Of a DNA stretch of 64,000 nt, positions 43,815 to 54,242 are shown in pieces. This DNA is from Teratosphaeria epicoccoides. Taxonomy: Eukaryota; Ascomycota; Dothideomycetes; Mycosphaerellales; Teratosphaeriaceae. The stretch's first letter is position 1. The number at the start of each line of letters is the position of its first letter. The stretch spans positions 62,001-126,000 of the forward strand of contig JADDMT010000012.1 of assembly GCA_021401465.1 (NCBI GenBank). The letters run 5' to 3'. The translations under genes and the position numbers were made by a program. The notes under the pieces are model-generated. The model saw only the letters and a program-made list of their open reading frames with translations. It did not search any database and was not told the DNA's origin.

Positions 43815-46024
43815 GCAGCGTGTATGCGATTGCGACGTGGCGGTGTCAGCCCGTCTTCAAGATGATGAGGAGCGTGCGGCTTTGCGGGTCGCTGATGTCC
43901 GTCTCGTGGAGACCGGGTCGAAAAGGTAATGGCTGTGGCGTCGTGGAAGTGCGAAGAAGCGGAAACCAAAGAAAGTGCAAGAACGGGTTGGGCAGGCAAG
44001 TGGATTTATGCGAGTCGTGGCGAACCAAACGAACGCGACGCGTGGGACTGGCTGTCAGAGGTGTTTCAATGCGCTAGGCGGCAGTGAATGACGAGCCCGA
44101 ATGACTCCTGTGACTGCGGAATGGATAAGACTTAGCCAATGGGTGGGATGTAGGCGGAGACAATGGAATCAGAAGGAAGCTGGAAAGGCTATGATGGCAG
44201 CCAGCCAGATTCCTGTGGGTGCTTGCCTGCTGTCATGCGCCCGTGGGCGCTCGCGCGGCAAAGCCCAGCGGTTGCTGAGAAATCCGGTACTCCAGAGAAA
44301 TTGGAGGAAGCCCGAGGGTGCACTCAATGCGATTGGGCAAAGCATGGTTAGGCAGTGTGTCAGCCGTGAGGTGGTGGGCGAAAGCTTTGCATCCTTAGAA
44401 GTGACTCATGTGGGAGGTCAAAGGCATCGGCTAGTCTTGGTCCGTGCCGTTCGCCACACTTCCCAGACCCCGAGTCCCAAACGAAGACGAACTTTCCACC
44501 GCCGTCTTCACGACACCCTTATTGTCCGAATTGAATAGCCCGGCTATGTCTGCGCGCAGACACTGTCGCCACGCATTTCGCTTGCTCTCGCGCGCTGGCA
44601 GGATCGATTCGTTTGCGTCAATACACGTAGCGGCTGCGCGCTGAAACCTGCGCCACTATGCAAGTGCACATGATAGGCCAATGCTCAATGGTCATCTGGT
44701 GCCACTTCCAATCGCAGAGACAAGGCAACACACCTCACACCGGTCCTCAGGCGCACGATGAAGCTCCGGGAACCGCGTATAAGCGAAGTAGCTCTCTGTC
44801 ATGCTCGGCGGACTGTACTTCTTGGCCGTATTGCCCGACATTGGGCTGTCGTAATCCTCATCCGTACCTCCGTGGCCCCTGCTCCCACAAAGTCACGCAT
44901 TTTTCATGCGACATCCCAGCGATGGTGTTCGACCATTTGCCATTGATGACAATGACGCTCCTTGCTGCATTCGCAGCAGGATCAATGGCTGTGTGCCACA
45001 ACCACTTCAGGTCTCAAGTCCGGTAAAGATGTCATCTGCACAGCGCCGCATCACAAAACAAACATTGCTGCATGTGATTGAAGGGTCTCAAGGCTCGGCA
45101 TCTAAATGAGGTTGGGCGGCTGCGAGCGCAAGGCATTGGTCGCGTAGCTCAGGTGCAAAATGTTCGAGATACGATCGCAGATGAGCTGGTCATCCGGACT
45201 GGCCTCCAACGATGTGCACCTGACAGCCCTTGGTCCATGATCGCCGTACCCCCACGGCAGTGCTGCGTGCCCACTTTGAAGCGCCGAGTGATGTTGGTGC
45301 TCCCGATAGCATTCAGCCACACCCCATGACATGTGGGCAGAGATAAGGTTAGCAGCTGCCGCTCTATCTTCTCGTTATATTTTGGCAAATATGCAGCGCA
45401 AGAGCTTTCTCGCGATCTGCGAGTCACCAATGTTCGTCCTTGAGTCGCAATAAGTAGCGTACCAGTCCTAAGTTCTGTCGCCGCTCGGACGAACACTGGC
45501 GCACTAGCCGCGGACAAATGCCAAGCTCGAGGAAGTCTTGAGTCTCGGCCACGCGGCTTCCTCGCAACGCCGATCAAATGTCCTGAGGACGTTCGCACCT
45601 CGGTGGTAAAGAGGCGGTCAGTCACAATCACAGAGACTGTTTGCGGTGGGTTCCATCGTGATCCTTGCCACAGAAAGTGCTTGTGGAATTGGCCGGGAGT
45701 GTTTGATGATAGCGTAGGGTTGATTGTGACTGCCAAATATTGCTGGACGTGCGGCCATGTCTGAAAACGGTGACAGCCTCAAGTCGTTGATAAAATTGCT
45801 GGAGTTGATGTCACAATCTTACAATTTGTACCGTAGAAAATCTGTAGGGCGGTTGTGGAATGGCAGTCTGTTAGGTGGGTCATTGAGCTAAGCAAGAATG
45901 AATTCGGTGCCATGAGATGTTAAGTGCGATCAAGCAATTAATCATCATTCTTCCAACGTCACTTCGAAAAATAGAATACCAATAGTGACCCGAGTAGATC
46001 ACAACCGCAATTTATGTTGAGACC
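43815..46024. other. 2.2 kb intergenic region, no gene supported
   Basis: A long spacer between two divergent genes. Frames of 145 codons (+, 44101-44538), 122 codons (+, 44658-45026) and 195 codons (-, 45149-45736) exist. The last starts only at TTG, and none resembles a known family. It may contain an unrecognised or decayed gene. Confidence 0.4.
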
Positions 46025-46681
46025 ATGGCTCGCCCGTCAACACCACGGAAACTGATCACCTCCCTCATATCATCTATACCAAAGCCAACAGAGCCCCAAG
46101 CAACGACAGCAAATCCACTCCTAACGACAGCAGAGACTAAAGACCTCCTTCTCACGCTCCACGTCCTCTTCCAGCACGAATTGCTACCTGCACTGGACCT
46201 TCTGGACCGCGGCTTGGTCACACGATTTCGCCTGCAAACAGACCCAGGTCCATCGAACACTTCAGAAGCGAACGCGCTCAACAAGCCATGTACATACTAC
46301 GTCCGCTCCGCTCAACAACCGCCAGCACCGCGCGCCGGCAACAGCGGCTCCAAATACCGGCATGCTGAGCACCAGCACAGGACGTACTATGAGGTCAAGC
46401 TCGATGCTTGGAGCTGTTCCTGCCCGGCGTTTGCGTTTTCAGCCTTTCCACCCATGTTGGAGTCGAGAGCTGAGCAAGCAGTGTCAGACGATGACAAACA
46501 CAACTCCAGGCGTCAAGAGTGGCAAATGGGCGGTCTGTCACTTGGTTCCTATATTCCCATCTGCAAGCACCTCTTGGCATGCGTCCTGATTGAATACGGC
46601 AACGCTTTCTCGCACATGGCAGAGGAACGGGTGGTCTTGGCAGAGGAGTCAGCAGGATGGGCAGCTGGGTGGGGCGACTAG
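46025..46681 (+). CDS. SWIM zinc-finger protein, Sws1/ZSWIM7-like
   Basis: A single-exon gene of 218 aa with a SWIM zinc finger: Cys131 and Cys133 in WSCSCPAF, then Cys180 and His182 in IPICKHLLACVLIEYG. The two halves are about 46 residues apart, a long spacer. Sws1/ZSWIM7 proteins of this size work with Rad51 paralogues (the Shu complex) in homologous recombination and replication-fork repair; this role is inferred from the family. An N-terminal helix (TKDLLLTLHVLFQHELLPALDLLDRG) and the strand YYEVKLDAWSC fit the family plan. The ATG at 46025 is preceded by GAGACC. It lies tail to tail with RPN8, whose stop is only about 180 nt away. Confidence 0.78.
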   Translation: MARPSTPRKLITSLISSIPKPTEPQATTANPLLTTAETKDLLLTLHVLFQHELLPALDLLDRGLVTRFRLQTDPGPSNTSEANALNKPCTYYVRSAQQPPAPRAGNSGSKYRHAEHQHRTYYEVKLDAWSCSCPAFAFSAFPPMLESRAEQAVSDDDKHNSRRQEWQMGGLSLGSYIPICKHLLACVLIEYGNAFSHMAEERVVLAEESAGWAAGWGD

Positions 46682-46858
46682 ACTCAAGATCTTGTACCTG
46701 CACCCTTTGCACGTGCTCGCGCGCGCTGTGCTCGCATTATGCTGTATACACTCGTCTTCGGATACACGTAATGCTGTCCTACGCGCAGGATCCTGCTGCG
46801 CTATCCGAGAACGTCAGGCGCCATGCCATGCCCTCAGATCATCTCGATGTCTTGTAGT

Positions 46859-48099
46859 TCATCCCTTTTTTTTGCAATTTGCTTCGTCCTTCTTCGGTTC
46901 CTCCTTGCCCTCCTTACTCTCCTTGTCGGTCTTCTCCGACGTCCCATTGAGCATCAGCTTCTCCTCCTTCTTGATCTCCTCCTTCTTCTCATTCTCCTCT
47001 CGCCGCGCGTCATCGTCCTCTTGCTGCCTCTTGTTCTGGATCTTGTTTTCGATGAGGTCGTGGAAGGCAGTGATGGCTCTTATTAGACTTGACAGGTAGA
47101 TACTCATCAATTGGTCATTCGTCTTGACACTCATTGCCTTCGCGAGCTCGGTATTCTCTGACGCGCCACCCGAGATGCCAACTGAGCTGTTCACTTGGCC
47201 GTTGAGAGTCTGTAGGTCTTTCGCTAAGGCCTTGGGTGTGCTGAGGTTGGGTAGGAGGTTGAAGACATCTTGCAGATTGCCGAGGATGGCATGATTCACT
47301 GGTAAATCACCATCCAGGACTTTCTGAAGGTAGTTGCCGATGTCTTGTAACCGAAGATGCAGGCCCTGGAGTGACTGTAGTTGAGAGGTTATCCGGGTGG
47401 AGAGTGTGCCGACTGCTACGTCTCGGATGTCGCGCAGAAGATGCTCGACACCGATCTCCTCTGCTTCCTCAGCCTCGATCGTGGTAGGTGTGTGCACAAA
47501 GGTCCTGGCAGTCGACGTGCCATCCTACTTAATGTCAGCCATTGTATATCTTCCGCATCAGCTCCGCCACATGCATCCTTAATCTCCTCTACCGCAAAAT
47601 ATGCATCTGTCGGCACACCGACATCCTTCGGCTGCACATCAATGATGACCAGAAGAGGATTGGGTGTATATCTCTTGAACAATTCATTGATCTCCAAATC
47701 GCTCGCCCTCAGCTTCGGTCCAGAGTGATACCAGCCAATCAACTTCTCCCGCGCATTGACCTTTTTGAACATGTCGTTCATCGACTCGACGTAGTTGTGG
47801 TCCAGGAACCATACTGAAGGGTCCTTGTCGTCTTCCTCAAAGGGTACTGCATGTCCTCTATCAGTCTGTGCCCACGTTTGTTCCCATGCATTTGTCATAT
47901 TTGATCACCCACCCGCGAAGCTGTTTGATACGCGCACGCTCTTTCCGTCATTCTGCCCTAACAGTACACCAACTACTCGTCGCTTGGTGCCTTTAAAGGA
48001 TGAGCGGCCATAGTGATCTGCAGCTGATAGAAGGACGAGCGGTGCGACGGAGACTGTTCGATTGACAATCGAGATCGTTTCCGCTGTTGTGGCCGGCAT
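46859..48099 (-). CDS. RPN8: 26S proteasome regulatory subunit Rpn8
   Basis: The non-catalytic MPN-domain partner of Rpn11 in the proteasome lid (374 aa). There are three exons: 48099-47913, 47846-47575 and 47524-46859. The first intron (66 nt) is GT-AG. The second (50 nt) appears to use a GC donor: only a GC..AG splice joins EEIKD to DGTSTARTFVHTP without a stop, as the family requires. The MPN domain spans about residues 10-145 (LVLLSAADHYGR, VVGVLLGQ, VPFEEDDKDPSVWFLDHNY, LIGWYHSGPKL). The JAMM zinc ligands are incomplete, as expected for Rpn8. The second half has helices that pack with Rpn11. The tail is unusually Lys/Glu rich, and its coding strand is a purine tract. Confidence 0.93.
47525..47574 (-). 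other. Non-canonical GC-AG intron in RPN8
   Basis: A 50-nt intron with GCATGT at the donor and AAGTAG at the acceptor. GATG is repeated at both borders, so other cut points are possible. Only the GC-AG choice keeps both Asp residues of the conserved KDDG. The available GT at 47570 would bring in a stop codon. Confidence 0.7.
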
Positions 48100-48414
48100 C
48101 TTCGATGGAAGTGTTGAGAATGTCGAGAGGTGTCAATTGGCGGTCGAGGCGCAAAGGTGATGAACGTGTGCTGTGTTGCTGTTGCTGAACCTTGAAAGTC
48201 GGCGGCGGTTGCCTCATTCGTGAATCACACGCAGAGCCGCACTAGCGACGATCGTCAACGCTAAGGGGCATCTTGCCACACTCTTCAACTCGAGTCGAGT
48301 CAGACTAGGAGAGGTAGAGGAGGGGTTGTTGATGGCTTCGCTGGATATAAGATGGGTCACCCGCCATCGCAGTGTGACTTTCTGGACCCTATCGACATCT
48401 GCGGAGAAGATACC
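48100..48414. promoter_or_regulatory. Divergent promoter region between RPN8 and the HD gene
   Basis: About 300 nt shared by two divergent genes. A TATAA lies at 48345-48349, just before the first ATG of the HD-domain gene. That suggests transcription starts near or beyond that ATG and that the second ATG (48415) is used. Confidence 0.4.
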
Positions 48415-49101
48415 ATGGGTCCGAAAAATGAAGCTGGGACGCCCTCGAACGGCACAAAACGGGACTTCGAATCCTCAGGTCTTTATCTAGGCGTGTATGC
48501 CTACGTGAGAGAATACATGGGCCGATATGACTGCTCACACGACTTCGACCACATCCTACGCGTACTGAATTTAGCTAAGCATATCCTGGCACAGGAATTG
48601 GCGGCCAACCCGTGGAAGAAGCTTCACAAGCAGGCCATCATTCTGGCCGCTCTGCTACATGACGTGGGTGATAGCAAGTACACCTTGGCAGGAGAGGACT
48701 CCGACCAGCTCATACAAAAGCTTCTAGCCAAGCATGGATGCCCTCCTCGATTCGTGGCAAAGGTAGCATTGATCGTTCAACATGTGTCCTACTCCTTGGA
48801 GATCAAGCGGCCTGAGCTTGTGAAGGCAATTGTATCTGCTCACCCCGAATTGGGCATTGTACAGGATGCAGATAGGTTGGACGCTCTTGGTGCTGTTGGG
48901 ATTGCCCGGACTTTTGCTTTTGGTGCTGTCAAGCAGCCAGACAGAGGGCTTGTTGGGAGCATTGAGCATTTCACTGAGAAGTTGGAAAGTTTGGAAGGCA
49001 TGATGAAGACGGACACCGGTAGGAACATGGCGAAAGAGCGCACGCGAAGATTGCAAGATTTCAGAAAATGGTGGGAAGAGGAGAATGCTTTGATCTCGTG
49101 A
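48415..49101 (+). CDS. HD-domain phosphohydrolase
   Basis: A metal-dependent hydrolase with the HD signature. Numbering from the first ATG (48352), His67 is in CSHDFDHILRV, His103-Asp104 in ALLHDVGD, and an Asp near 172-174 in VQDADRLDALGA. These are the metal ligands of the family. It resembles the YpgQ/YedJ-like HD enzymes, some of which hydrolyse nucleotides, but the substrate is unknown. Two starts are possible: 48352 (249 aa) and 48415 (228 aa). I prefer 48415 because it has the stronger ACCATGG context, and a TATAA sits only 3 nt before the first ATG. The N-terminal 40 residues lack family similarity in either case. It is single-exon. Confidence 0.8.
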   Translation: MGPKNEAGTPSNGTKRDFESSGLYLGVYAYVREYMGRYDCSHDFDHILRVLNLAKHILAQELAANPWKKLHKQAIILAALLHDVGDSKYTLAGEDSDQLIQKLLAKHGCPPRFVAKVALIVQHVSYSLEIKRPELVKAIVSAHPELGIVQDADRLDALGAVGIARTFAFGAVKQPDRGLVGSIEHFTEKLESLEGMMKTDTGRNMAKERTRRLQDFRKWWEEENALIS

Positions 49102-49186
49102 AGTCCTGTGCTCATCTAATGGAACAGTGTTATACGTGACCAGCATCTCAAAGCTGCAATGGACCGCTGGAAAGTGTAGGCCAATG

Positions 49187-49738
49187 TCACAAGAAAGCGC
49201 CGTGCCCTGAAGCGAACCGACCTTCCCACTCCTCCTTCAATGGTATCCACTCTGGCGTCCATTGCTTCTGGTCGGCGAGACGTTGCTTGATCCATGCTTT
49301 TCGGCCGCCTGGCGGTTCAGCAAACTTTCGGCTGCTCTTGCCTTCTGCCTCATGATTGGCGAAATAGGCATCATATTCCCACTGCCAGAGCTTTAGCCAG
49401 AGCAGCGGTTCGCTCTGTTTCGGGCCTGTGTGGACGGTCTGTCGATGCAACCCAAATCGACGCCTAAGGCCTTCCCGGAGCGCGGCCGGGCTGACTTGGT
49501 CGACTTCAGATGCGGGGATGACGATAGTCATCAGACTTTGCGTGGGCACTGTCGGTCGGTCTCGTGACGAGTCTGCTGAGACTCTGCGCGCGACGTCGTC
49601 CCAGCGGCTACTCCGTCGCAGTGTGGGTCTTTGCGTCGATGTGCGAGGTGCATTTACCATCGACTGGCTCGATGGCACGGCAATGAGTGTTTCTGTCATG
49701 CTGGAGTATGAGCTTGTTATTTCAGGGGTGTCGAACAT
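49187..49738 (-). CDS. Small protein of unknown function, Trp-rich C-terminal half
   Basis: A 183-aa single-exon frame starting at the ATG 49738. The first 90 residues are Ser/Thr/Arg rich and probably disordered. The second half looks folded: LREGLRRRFGLHRQTVH, LLWLKLWQWEYDAYFANHE, KAWIKQRLADQKQWTPEWI. I do not recognise the family. It resembles lineage-specific hypothetical proteins of filamentous fungi. No signal peptide or membrane helix is visible. It lies tail to tail with the HD gene, 85 nt apart. The amino-acid pattern makes it more convincing than the random frames around it. Confidence 0.55.
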   Translation of the reverse strand: MFDTPEITSSYSSMTETLIAVPSSQSMVNAPRTSTQRPTLRRSSRWDDVARRVSADSSRDRPTVPTQSLMTIVIPASEVDQVSPAALREGLRRRFGLHRQTVHTGPKQSEPLLWLKLWQWEYDAYFANHEAEGKSSRKFAEPPGGRKAWIKQRLADQKQWTPEWIPLKEEWEGRFASGHGAFL

Positions 49739-50533
49739 CAACCCGTGGTCTTGGTATTTGCGTTTGAGCTGGTTTGTGGTCTGCGTTGAATGGATGGCGG
49801 CACGATGCAGGTCAGGAATTGGACGAGAGGGTCGCTTTTAAGAAACGCTGAACTGGCAATCTGCGCCGCAAACCTGCGAATCTTGCATCTTACCCGCGCG
49901 CACTCTTGGCCAATCTCGGACTTTTGCGGCGCGATTGACAACTCCGCCTGATGCTGCGCCTTCTTGATCTCGTGACTCGTGGGCCGGAGAAATAAACTCC
50001 GAAGACCCGAGATCGATTGCTTGTGGCCTGTCTCGTGCTGAGAGCCGTCGTTGCGCCTCGCCCGATTGATCCTGGGACAGCGAATCAATCAAGCCTCGTC
50101 AAAGACTGTCCACTCGTGCCAGCGATGTACAGCATGTCGTCGTATTCGCGTCTGCACCTCCGAGCAGAGGAACTCCTCGTGTGGCTTGTCCGGTCATTTG
50201 ACTGTCATGGTGCCATCAAGTTCCTAGTGTTGAATCTCCCTTGAGCCTAGCATGAGGTGGGAGCGATACAAGCCCACAGGGAGGGCTCGAGTGCATAAGC
50301 TTGCTTTCAGCAGTGCGAGGAGCGGAAGGCGTCTGTAGAAACAATGGGGACATAGTCTTTAGCTGGACTTCTCACGATATTCTGCCTGGCTACATATTGC
50401 ATTCGGGTCACTGGCGCTCGAGCCACAGCAGAAGTTCCTCAGCACCAGTGCTATATATGTCGCGTCGTTTTTTGATGCTTCATGGCGTGGCTGCTGAGCC
50501 CGTGCGCGCTACTCAAGTCGTGATCGAGCGCAA
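49739..50533. other. Intergenic region, no gene seen
   Basis: About 800 nt upstream of the small unknown gene and before the F-box relic. The frames are short and unremarkable. Confidence 0.35.
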
Positions 50534-51933
50534 ATGCCGGCGGATCACACGAACAGGACCTGCACTGATTTTGAAGATAGCAAGCGCACGCGTTCTGCCA
50601 GGGAAGACTTGTTCCGGCGAAGCAGACCATTACCTTACTTGAAGTACCACATCAATCTTTGCGTCGTCGTACGTCAATCACACTTAATCAATACGGGACC
50701 ACCGCTGTCATCGATTCCCGCTGAACTCCAAATTAGGGTGGCATTTTTCTTGCCACGCCGTCAAGATCTGAGAGCCTTATGCCTTGTCTCAAAAGCTCTG
50801 GGGGATGCTGCAATGCTACAGCTTTATCGCGAGGTGGTGCTAACTCCATAAACTGCATGGGAGCAGAAAAGCTTCCTTTCAACCAACTTGAAATCATCGT
50901 GGTCGCAAATATGTCCCATCGATAACTTTTTTGTCGGCCGAAGAGTCTGACGAGGAGACCCACCAGAAGGGGCAGACTTCGACAAGACTTGCGTTGCAAT
51001 CGATTCCACGCTATCGGCTCAAACACATTCACTTACCTGCTGGATAAAAGCGACACGCTCATGACCATAGCCGCCCGACCATGGCGTCTTGAGCGCTTGG
51101 TCTTGTCAAGTGTAAAATGTACGGCCTTGAAAGAGCTCCCACTGCCAGGTCAATGGCTCTCGAGGCTTCGATTGTTACACTGCAACATATCTGAGCTCGA
51201 ACCAGGAGTCTGAATACTGAGCCAATGCTGTCAAACGTGCCCGGTCTAGGAACGTCTCGCTATCTACGAAGTGGCGGAAGAATGGAGAATACGATTGCAC
51301 AAGACTCTGAAAAGCAAAATGGTCAAAATCTTCAGACTGTATGTGGCCACATTGCACGACGACATGCCGACGGGAAAGACGATACGCCAAGACTGGTGCC
51401 AATTTGTGCTGTCAAGATGGATTTAACGTATTCCACGCGCACATTCGTGAAAGTCGTCTGCTTTGAGCAGTTGGCCTTCTTGCGATCTCATCCATTGCCG
51501 TGGCGCGGCTTTGTCGAAGAGGTATCAGACCCAGGACAGTAAGCTGCAAGGATTCACGTAGCTTAATCATTGTGGTGGGCGTGACGAGGAAGGAGAGTCG
51601 GCGAAGTCGCACGCCCTCGAGAGCCTGTTGAAGTCCTTCGCGGGTCTGAGGCTGGTTAAGATCAATGATGGCATGGATGACGAGTTCAGCCTTAGCTGCC
51701 TCTCGAATCATCTGGCCACTGTCACAGATCTGGTCCTTAGCAAAGTGACCAACGTCGGCAGTGCATCAGAGCAGCGTGTCCAGTCGCTCCAACAGGTCGG
51801 CTTGCTCGCACAATGCCCCTGTTTACGACAACCTGGAAGTAGCCATTGCAATGCCTCAACTCAAGCTCGAAAATTCGAGGAGCAGCGGCTCTCCGGGGCT
51901 TTGGGCCTTTTAAGTGTGCGACATTGCTCGTGA
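50534..51933 (+). pseudogene. Decayed F-box/leucine-rich-repeat-like gene
   Basis: An F-box motif is clear at about 50708-50840: PLSSIPAELQIRVAFFLP, then LRALCLVSKALGDAAMLQLY. A stop follows directly. Plausible downstream pieces occur in other frames: RPWRLERLVLSSVKC with LRLLHCNISELEP (about 51070-51210), and LVKINDGMDDEFSLSCLSNH (about 51650-51715). These look like leucine-rich repeats of an F-box protein that would have chosen targets for SCF ubiquitin ligases. No splice model joins the pieces cleanly. I therefore call it a relic, but an unrecognised multi-exon gene is possible. Confidence 0.5.
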
Positions 51934-52366
51934 TGCCTCATGGGGTCAATCGCTGATATCTGGCAGGCAACAATTCTCCTGATTGGAAAATTTGAAATTT
52001 CTCCGCTTCCTCACCTGGCCAGTCGCACCGCCGAGTTATGAGTGAACGGCGGAGCAGAGCTTTAAAGATATCTACAAAATGGACGTCGGCAAGCTCGTTA
52101 ACGAGATAGTAAGCAGGCTCGTTGCGCAACGCCGCTCCGTCGCCACGCTGATGAAAAACTCGAGCCAGGACGAATTTATCAATTAAGCTGAAGTGTTCTC
52201 ACTTCGATCTTGCTCGAGGAGACCAAGGGGGGATCAGGAAAGTCCACGCACATATTCACGCGAACATGAAAGCATTTCACGCTTGCCCGAGTATTAGATG
52301 GCTCCTGTTGGTTCCATTGTGGACCATCGGCGTGATGGGTATGGAGCTACGAAAATTTCAGTCGCG
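51934..52366. other. Intergenic region, no gene seen
   Basis: About 430 nt between the F-box relic and the end of the Hook gene. Nothing coding is recognised. Confidence 0.35.
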
Positions 52367-54242
52367 TTATCGCGATTGCTGCAAAAGAACATAAGCACAT
52401 ATTCGTATCCCAGTGCGGAACTGTACTCACCAAACCAGTATGCGGGCCTACCAAAGCCCTCTGCTTCCCAATCCAACTCCTCGGCTCTGGTCTCCGCCGA
52501 CCAAGCGAAACGCCATTATTCTGCAATCGACTCGACAGATCATACCACGCCGTGCTGATCAGGTGATTCTCGTGCTGCAATGTCGCGATATCTGCCGCTG
52601 GAGCCGTCTCTCCTCTCTGCATTTGCACCTTCTCTACCTTCTTCTGCAGGTCCACAATGGTCCTCTCATACTCCGCAGCCCGCGCCTCAGCCGCTTTTTG
52701 CGCCTCAACGACAGCCTGGCTCGCTCGGCTCCCTTCTTCTAATGCCGCGTTTCGCTCATTTGCCTGTTTGAGCCGAGCGTCAGCAGCTTCGAGCTGTTGC
52801 TCCATCAGAGCGAGTTTTTCCGCAAAATGCTTGTTCTCATCAGACCGAGCACTTGCAGATCTTCGCTCCTTCTCCTCCTCGGTGACCTCTTTCGTCGGCA
52901 CGTCGTCAATATCAGGTTCGTCGAGTCGGGTCTCCTGCAGCTTCTGCCGTAGCTCTTCCAGCGCGTCGTGGTCACGGTCATGCCTCTCACGAGCGGCATC
53001 CAGCTTCTGTGCAAGCATTCTTGCATCGTACTCGGCGTGCTTGCGCATTGTCGAAAGCTCATTGATCTGGTATTCTTGGTTGCGAATGAGGCCTTTCTTC
53101 TCGATGATCTCCTTCTCCAGGCCAGCCTGCACCTGTTTGAGCCTGTCCAGCTCTTCCAGGCGCCCGTTCGCCTGTTTGAGCTCCTCGCGCAGTGACGCGC
53201 TGGCTTTCTCCTGCTCCTGCAGCGTCTGAATCTTCTTCCTGAGGTTCTCATTCGCTTTGACCTTCTGATGCAGGTCCTCATTTTCCGCTCGGAGCATTTG
53301 GAGATCGTCGCGCAGCTTTTGACCGGCTTCATGCTCGCTTCTGAGGCGCTCCAGCTGCTTTTCATAGTTTTCTATCGTGCTTCGCGAAGACTGCATTTGA
53401 CTCTCCAGATCCTCAATGTACGCGCGATCGTTTTCAGCCTGGCGCTGGAGCTTCTTAAACGCATCTTCACCAGCAGGTCTACGCCCTTTAGTATCAATGT
53501 CAGAGCGATAAGCGTCGAAGGCTTCCTGCAGGCGCTCTTTGTCCTGGCGCAATTCCTGCAGCTGCCGTTGCGCTGCGACCTGTGCAGCCTGTAATTTGTC
53601 TATAGTGACCTGAGCCTGCAGTAACTCCTCTTCACGCTCCAGCAGTGGATCGCGATACGAAGACAGACCACGCTTTGTCCCATTGATCTCGGGGTTCTCC
53701 ATTGTCTCCTGCTCTGACCGGTCCATGGACGCGTCCCTACTGGCAGGCTCAGACTCGCTGAAGTCCTGCTCTTCCATGCTGCGCAGCCCATTCGCAATCA
53801 CGACCGCCTTCTCGCGACCCAGACTCATGAGTCGTTGCGCCATACGCTGATTGGACTTGGGCGAAGCCATGGCAGTGCGCAAGATGATCATGATGAGCTT
53901 CTCAAGCTCCTTCGGCGAGCCATCCGATGCAATGGCTTGCAGATCCGGGACAGAGTCTGCTGCAACATTGCTTTGGCCATTGCATACATCGCGATAGTAC
54001 GTCGAGGTCTGCCTCTCTATGTGCTTGATGTTCTGCCATTTCCGTGTCCAGTCTCCCGGAACGCCAACATCCGGCTCCGGCAGACTTCCTGCAAAGTAGT
54101 CCGCGTCCACTTCTTGAAGTATCCGCCATAGTCCGCTGCCGTCACTAAGATCTTTCCAGCCCTTCGTCTTTCCCAAGTCCTGAAATGACTTGACCCACTG
54201 CAGCAGGCTGGCCCCGAGCGAGTCCATTTCCGTGCCTTCCAT
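52367..54242 (-). CDS. Hook-family dynein cargo adaptor (HookA-like)
   Basis: A coiled-coil protein of 607 aa. The first 160 residues form the Hook N-terminal domain (SLLQWVKSFQDLGKTKGW, LSDGSGLWRILQEVDADYF, LEKLIMIILRTAM), which in animals and Aspergillus binds dynein light intermediate chain. From about 205 to 560 the protein is almost entirely heptad-rich coiled coil. The C-terminal block ENHLISTAWYDLSSRLQ resembles the cargo-binding end. In filamentous fungi HookA links dynein to early endosomes through FTS and FHIP. There are two exons: 54242-52431 and a 12-nt last exon 52378-52367. The 52-nt intron (GTGAGT..TTGCAG) replaces a read-through tail by three residues and a stop. The ATG at 54242 is the first in frame; a TTG lies above it. 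Confidence 0.88.

Noticed and set aside
45149..45736. A 195-codon minus-strand frame in the 2.2 kb spacer
   Set aside because: It starts at TTG, has no recognisable motif and no splice context.
46859..47090. A possible low-complexity hydrophobic protein on the plus strand
   Set aside because: It is the complement of the Lys/Glu-rich tail of Rpn8.
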